This document shows positions 58,571-64,000 of a stretch of 64,000 nucleotides of DNA, one piece after another. The position numbers and the translations under genes are program-made. Source of the stretch: Caprella mutica (taxonomy: Eukaryota > Arthropoda > Malacostraca > Amphipoda > Caprellidae). The stretch's first letter is position 1, and every line of letters begins with the position of its first letter. The notes under the pieces were generated by a model that saw only the letters and a list, made by a program, of their open reading frames with translations, was not told the origin of the DNA and did no database searches. The stretch spans positions 512,376 to 576,375 of the forward strand of contig CANNZV010000427.1 in the NCBI GenBank assembly GCA_947561585.1, written 5' to 3'.

Positions 58571-59157
58571 TTAAAGGTCCTCTCCAGGCTCTGGGGAAAA
58601 ATTGAGTTTATAACACAATATTATAGAACTAAGGTCTACGATCATTATTCCGCAAACTGCATAAAATTCGGTTCAGTGTATATTTTATTATTTGCTTTTA
58701 AAGTTTTTTAATACTCTGTGAGCAACATTCGAGCGAATCTCCAACCTGACAATGAGAAAGAAGATTGATTGTCTTTGTTTTGATTTCAAATTTAGATTTT
58801 TAAACAATAAATGCGTTTTTGGCCTTCTTTTAAGATATTAACTGTTTCTAACAGTATATAAACTTTTCTATAATAAGTTTATTCAAATTTAAAACTTTAA
58901 ACTAATAATAAATAGATTTATTTAACCAAATACCTAGTTGACAATCAAAACAAATGGTGTACATTCTTCTTCTCCAGACTGAAAATTAGAAAGTCGGAAG
59001 TAAAGTAGGTTTTGTAGAGTTTGGATTATAAAAATCTTTAAAAGCATATAAAATTAAAAATATGCTATCAAATTTTATGAGGTTTGCAGTAAAATGATAA
59101 GAAACATTAGCCTCGTTGATTTAAGCAATAGAAAAATTACTTGAAGGGGACCTTTAA
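58571..59157. mobile_element. MITE in unit B with TTAA at both ends
   Basis: Begins TTAAAGGTCCTCTCC and ends GGGGACCTTTAA, giving inverted AGGTCC ends flanked by TTAA. Absent from unit A. Its copy in unit C occupies 62500-63087. A related fragment occurs near 10620-10740. The TTAA sites suggest a piggyBac-type source, but the inverted repeats are very short. Confidence 0.6.
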
Positions 59158-59353
59158 CATTGATGCATTCAAAGTCGTAAATTCTGAGTCTGAAGCTTTA
59201 AGCAGTAATTTAAATAATTTATATTTTTTGTCTCAGGTTTCCTACAAATAAAGCGGTATCTTCTTTTTGTGCTCTTTTACCCTTTAAATTTATGTATAGT
59301 AACCTTAAATTCCTTATAAAACTTAGTCTTGAAATTAAGCCAGACTCTGTAAT

Positions 59354-59548
59354 TTGTCTGTAAATGGGGATACTTCCTTAGATACTAAATATCTTAAAGA
59401 GTTGGTTAAAAAACGTGCAGTAGATAAAAGACGCATCACCTTAGCTTTAAATAGAGCTAGTGCTGGTGAAATTGTACAGGGTGGCGCAAAAAAAGGAAAC
59501 CCATATTCAAACTGGTATATTGGTATATATATAAAATTCAAAACATGA
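59354..59548 (+). other. Conserved short open frame in unit B
   Basis: The frame reads SVNGDTSLDTKYLKELVKKR, then AVDKRRITLALNRASAGEIV. It is preserved in unit C (63279-63533) with the same residues over the first 58 codons. The composition looks coding (charged, amphipathic). I do not recognise it; it may be a fragment of a captured gene or of a retroelement protein. Confidence 0.35.
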
Positions 59549-60797
59549 AATATCAAATCTCAAAATTCAAGTTGAACAATCATAAAACTTCAATCTATAA
59601 CTGCTAAATTTATATTTTAATTTTTTTTTAAATAAAAGTAACCATTACCTTTCTAAAAATTAAATATGTATGTTCTCAATTCTTAAACACTTAAATGGAA
59701 ATAGTATCCAGGTGAATGTCTAGTCATTGAAAACACTCTTAAAGTTTTTCTTCAAAATCTAAAGTTCGTTTAATACTTTACTGCATTATAGTTCAACTAT
59801 AAACATATTACTTTCATTCAAGAACCAAAATTATAATGCTTACAAATAAGATTATCAATAAAATCTAAGCATACGATTATAATATATCTACTATTATTAT
59901 ATCTTCTACTTCAAGCATCGTAATTTGAAACGTCGGAAATAAAGTTAAGTAATTTTCAGATGAAATTAATTTCAAAATCAATAGAGATTAATTACTTTTC
60001 ATATTTCCAATGAATATAATCTATAATCAATAGAACTTAGTTAACTTTTATATCTCAAATGAATATAAGCTATAGTCAATAGAACTTAGTTAACTTTTAT
60101 ATCTCAAATGAATATAATCTATAATCAATAGAACTTAGTTAACTTTTATATCTCAAATGAATATGATCTTACATCAAAATCGAAACTTCAATATAGTTTA
60201 TTCTAATTCCAAAATATTCATTTCAAAATATATGAGTAAAACTAAATTCGTTATTACTTATCTTAAACTTCTCTCTTCTTAAACAATGGTTATATATGTT
60301 ATGTAATATTATACGAGCTATATTATTGGTTAGTATTCATCTATACTATTGTTAACCTTACATAACCTATTTTTATTCGTATTGAATAAACATATTCAGA
60401 TTTCGTTTAAAATATCCAATGAAATTAAAAGTTACTTTAAATCAAATGTTCAACTTCGAAATCTGTAAACTATCAAATGAAATCTTACGTAATCCTTTAA
60501 AGAATTAATTTTCAAATAAACATCAATGATTAATTGCTCATAACCTGAATGTTTCAATAAGCAATTAATATTTAAACTTTCTTTCTTTAAAGTAAATTCA
60601 AAGTATAGAAATCTAAGTTAATTGGACTAAAGTAATAATCCAAAATTTAGAATAATAAGATCAAGGTGAAATGATCTAAATGTATCGGTACCATCAGAGA
60701 AGACTTCTCAAAGTAGGTACATGAGAGTTGAAGCCCCCATGTTCATTCTCCTTCTTCAGAATGAATGGTTCCCTCAGGTTACCGGGCATTGGTTTGT

Positions 60798-60932
60798 GAC
60801 GTCACCAAGTATGACTGTGGAAGTCATCATCCAGTATGACTGTGAAGTCGTCACCAAGTATGATTGTGAAGTCATCATCAAGTATGACTGTGAAGTCATC
60901 ATCAAGTATGACTGTGAAGTCATCACCAAGTG
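60798..60932. repeat. 24-bp minisatellite in unit B
   Basis: The same unit as at 56837-56995, with about five copies and a higher share of the GTCATCATC variant. One extra G in the first copy (GACTGTGGAAGTC) shifts phase relative to unit A. Confidence 0.9.
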
Positions 60933-62499
60933 TGCTCCACCGCTCAGCCTTCTCGTCACCAGGCGTAGCTCGGCTTATCATCCTTTTCGGATCAACAAGT
61001 TACTGGTGTTTGGATTGTTCCAGCATCTGGTTTGTCATCGCTCTGCTCCAGTTTCTCGAGAGATGTTTTTCAAGTTTTGAAATAAGAAATATACATTAAT
61101 TACAGCATTAATTAGGGTTATATTTTATATTTTATTAATAGGAAAATAGTCTTAAGATAATTGTTAGTATTTTACTTCTCAGAATTATCGTCTGACAAAT
61201 ACAATTGTCTGAATTCACATCGTTTTTTATACGATTATTTCGTTCATATGAACTAATCACCATTGGCGATTATTATAAGTTATTATTCGTCACTGGAATG
61301 ATTACAACAACTTCTTATTTAACGGATAATTATTTATACTCAATATATACTCAATATACGTAAACTGCATTGAATCTTTCTTATACCATTGTTTCTTTCA
61401 TTATTATCCGACCGGACTTGGTCCGACCAAACAGTCTTCAAGAGACTATCGCGAACTATGAACACTTTAGTTAGGTGCCAATGGTATTTAAAGGGTGAAC
61501 TGGAGAGTCCAACCTTACAGTGAGTGAATAAACTTCTGTTAAGGTACTGATAGTACTTTTCAAAGATATTGTTCGACTCACAGCAGATAGAAATAACACA
61601 CAATGCATTATTCAAATTTAACACGCTAGTGCTAATAACTTTTTATACGAATAACATATAGATCGAACAGAATTACTAATAATTCATTTTAGTAAAACCT
61701 GATTTGCTAATAAACATCCAAATTTAAGCATACTATTTCAGAGTCCTGTTTAACCTGTACATGATCAGAAATGTTACAAGTTCCTAACTATTAGTTAAGT
61801 ATTTCAATTAGAATAATTGAAATACTTACTTAATTCCTTTTAAATTAATTAAGTATTAATTTCAATTCTATCTATAGAAAAAGAACTCAATATTTCTAAG
61901 TTGTATAAGTGATTTACAAAGTTCATGAAGTTATAGAACTTAGTACAAAATATAAAGTTATATTCTGAAGTTACAAGTTATATGTAGCTCTGGGCTACAA
62001 GTTATAAAGTTATGTTCTGAAGTTACAAGTTATATTAGCGGCTTACATCAAAGCTATTCGTTTATAATTATATTCGAGCTCCTAGCGAGAATAACATTAC
62101 CATAAATTTAAATAGCATTTCCTCTTTTGAATGAAAGATTATGTCTGATTAAATTAAATTATTCAAATTATAGAAATTGAAAGATTAAGTAAAGATACAA
62201 GTTCGGCGTATTAACAATAGAAAGATTGTTAATAAGTTGATTTACTCAACTTTGCCTCTTGAAACTATTAGCCTAAAAAGCACCTTAATTTCAAGGTAGT
62301 ATAAATTTCCCTTCCAATATACTGGGTGAATAATCAGTAGACTTCTCTGTAGATAATATAGCGTTGCTTTCTTCTTTTAGAATAACTTCATTAAGTCCAT
62401 ATTTTCGAAGATGCCAATGATGTAAAAACCCTCCTCGATGCCTCAGGTGAAATTGCTCTTTCTAATCACCTAAAACTGTGTTTTCTACCGGTAGTTTGA

Positions 62500-63087
62500 T
62501 TAAAGGTCCTCTCCAGGCTCTGGGGAAAAATTGAGTTTATAACACAATATTATAGAACTAAGGTCTACGATCATTATTCCGCAAACTGCATAAAATTCGG
62601 TTCAGTGTATATTTTATTATTTGCTTTTAAAGTTTTTTAATACTCTGTGAGCAACATTCGAGCGAATCTCCAACCTGACAATGAGAAAGAAGATTGATTG
62701 TCTTTGTTTTGATTTCAAATTTAGATTTTTAAACAATAAATGCGTTTTTGGCCTTCTTTTAAGATATTAACTGTTTCTAACAGTATATAAACTTTTCTAT
62801 AATAAGTTTATTCAAATTTAAAACTTTAAACTAATAATAAATAGATTTATTTAACCAAATACCTAGTTGACAATCAAAACAAATGGTGTACATTCTTCTT
62901 CTCCAGACTGAAAATTAGAAAGTCGGAAGTAAAGTAGGTTTTGTAGAGTTTGGATTATAAAAATCTTATAAAAGCATATAAAATTAAAAATATCTATCAA
63001 ATTTTATGAGGTTTGCAGTAAAATGATAAGAAACATTAGCCTCGTTGATTTAAAGCAATAGAAAAATTACTTGAAGGGGACCTTTAA
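62500..63087. mobile_element. MITE in unit C, copy of 58571-59157
   Basis: Same ends (TTAAAGGTCC / GGACCTTTAA) and interior as in unit B, so it was present before the B/C duplication. Confidence 0.6.
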
Positions 63088-63278
63088 CATTGATGCATTC
63101 AAGTCGTAAATTCTGAGTCTGAAGCTTTAAGCAGTAATTTAAATAATTTATATTTTTTGTCTCAGGTTTCCTACAATAAAGCGGTATCTTCTTTTGTGCT
63201 CTTTTACCCTTTAATTTATGTATATTAACCTTAATTCCTTATAAAACTTAGTCTTGAAATTAAGCCAGACTCTGTAAT

Positions 63279-63533
63279 TTGTCTGTAAATGGGGATACTT
63301 CCTTAGATACTAAATATCTTAAAGAGTTGGTTAAAAAACGTGCAGTAGATAAAAGACGCATCACCTTAGCTTTAAATAGAGCTAGTGCTGGTGAAATTGT
63401 ACAGGGTGGCGCAAAAAAAGGAAACCCATATTCAAACTGGTATATTGGTATATATAATAAAATTCAAAACATGAAATATCAAATCTCAAAATTCAAGTTG
63501 AACAATCATAAAACTTCAATCTATAACTGCTAA
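63279..63533 (+). other. Conserved short open frame in unit C
   Basis: The same 58-codon start as 59354-59548. The frame then runs further because an inserted base changes the phase after NWYIGIY. Function unknown. Confidence 0.3.
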
Positions 63534-64000
63534 ATTTATATTTTAATTTTTTTTAAATAAAAGTAACCATTACCTTTCTAAAAATTAAATATGTATGTTC
63601 TCAATTCTTAACACTTAAATGGAAATAGTATCCAGGTGAATGTCTAGTCATTGAAAACACTCTTAAGTTTTTCTTCAAAATCTAAAGTTCGTTTAATACT
63701 TTACTGCATTATAGTTCAACTATAAACATATTACTTTCATTCAAGAACCAAAATTATAATGCTTACAATAAGATTATCAATAAAATCTAAGCATACGATT
63801 ATAATATATCTACTATTATTATATCTTCTACTTCAAGCATCGTAATTTGAAACGTCGGAAATAAAGTTAAGTAATTTTCAGATGAAATTAATTTTCAAAA
63901 TCAATAGAGATTAATTACTTTTCATATTCCAATGAATATAATCTATAATCAATAGAACTTAGTTAACTTTTATATCTCAAATGAATATTAAGCTATAGTC

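Larger units (their letters stand above)
57471..61409. repeat. Array unit B (3939 bp)
   Basis: Starts GACCGGACTTGGTCCGACC, the same start as the next unit exactly 3939 bases later. Contains a MITE-like segment (58571-59157), a short open frame (59354-59556) and a minisatellite (60798-60932). Almost identical to unit C where C is present. Confidence 0.92.
61410..64000. repeat. Array unit C (partial, runs off the window)
   Basis: Continues from unit B with near identity up to the window end, about 2.59 kb. From about 62960 onward, C lacks single bases in many short homopolymers that B has (for example in TTTTTG, TAAAC and CAAAG contexts). Confidence 0.92.

Overview
This window is eukaryotic, almost certainly from an invertebrate animal. 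The evidence is spliced genes with GT-AG introns, polyadenylation signals, a Golgi-type carbohydrate sulfotransferase, a THAP-domain P-type transposase, Ty3/gypsy and LINE remnants, and dense inverted-repeat (MITE-like) DNA. The sequence is strongly AT-rich apart from a few short GC-rich islands. Stretches full of TAGGTACC-like words (about 18430-18800 and 40150-40700) recall some arthropod genomes, but I cannot name the species.

Layout. 1-4756 (+) is a decayed multi-exon gene of a repetitive, transposon-like family. It has an N-terminal Cys/His region, a PIN/FEN-like nuclease core and a C-terminal CXC (tesmin/TSO1) domain, and at least five inactivating lesions. 6039-15628 (+) is the best intact host gene: a 360-residue type II membrane sulfotransferase of the Gal/GlcNAc/GalNAc 6-O family, in five exons with consistent splice phases. 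Its introns are filled with MITE-like insertions. 16342-21384 is a nest of foldback elements plus the 3' end of a Ty3/gypsy element on the minus strand (integrase, polypurine tract, LTR start). 21400-26700 holds repeats and unrecognised ORF fragments.

26729-37311 is a very large P-type DNA transposon of about 10.6 kb. It has matching terminal inverted repeats and an eight-exon THAP transposase that carries one in-frame stop. It also holds two tandemly duplicated exons and three different minisatellites. 37660-50200 is mostly foldback and dispersed repeats with small gene fragments. 50208-51585 is a non-autonomous hAT-like element with a perfect 8-bp target duplication and an internal 32-bp minisatellite. 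52084-53800 is a degraded, unusually GC-rich LINE fragment with endonuclease motifs and a 2A-like NPGP motif. About 54140-64000 is a tandem array of a non-coding unit of about 3.94 kb (2.6 copies) that runs off the window.

The genes do not form a pathway. One host enzyme gene sits among successive transposon insertions. The notable biology is the P-type element, the nested insertions whose order can be read from target duplications and empty sites, and the repeat array.
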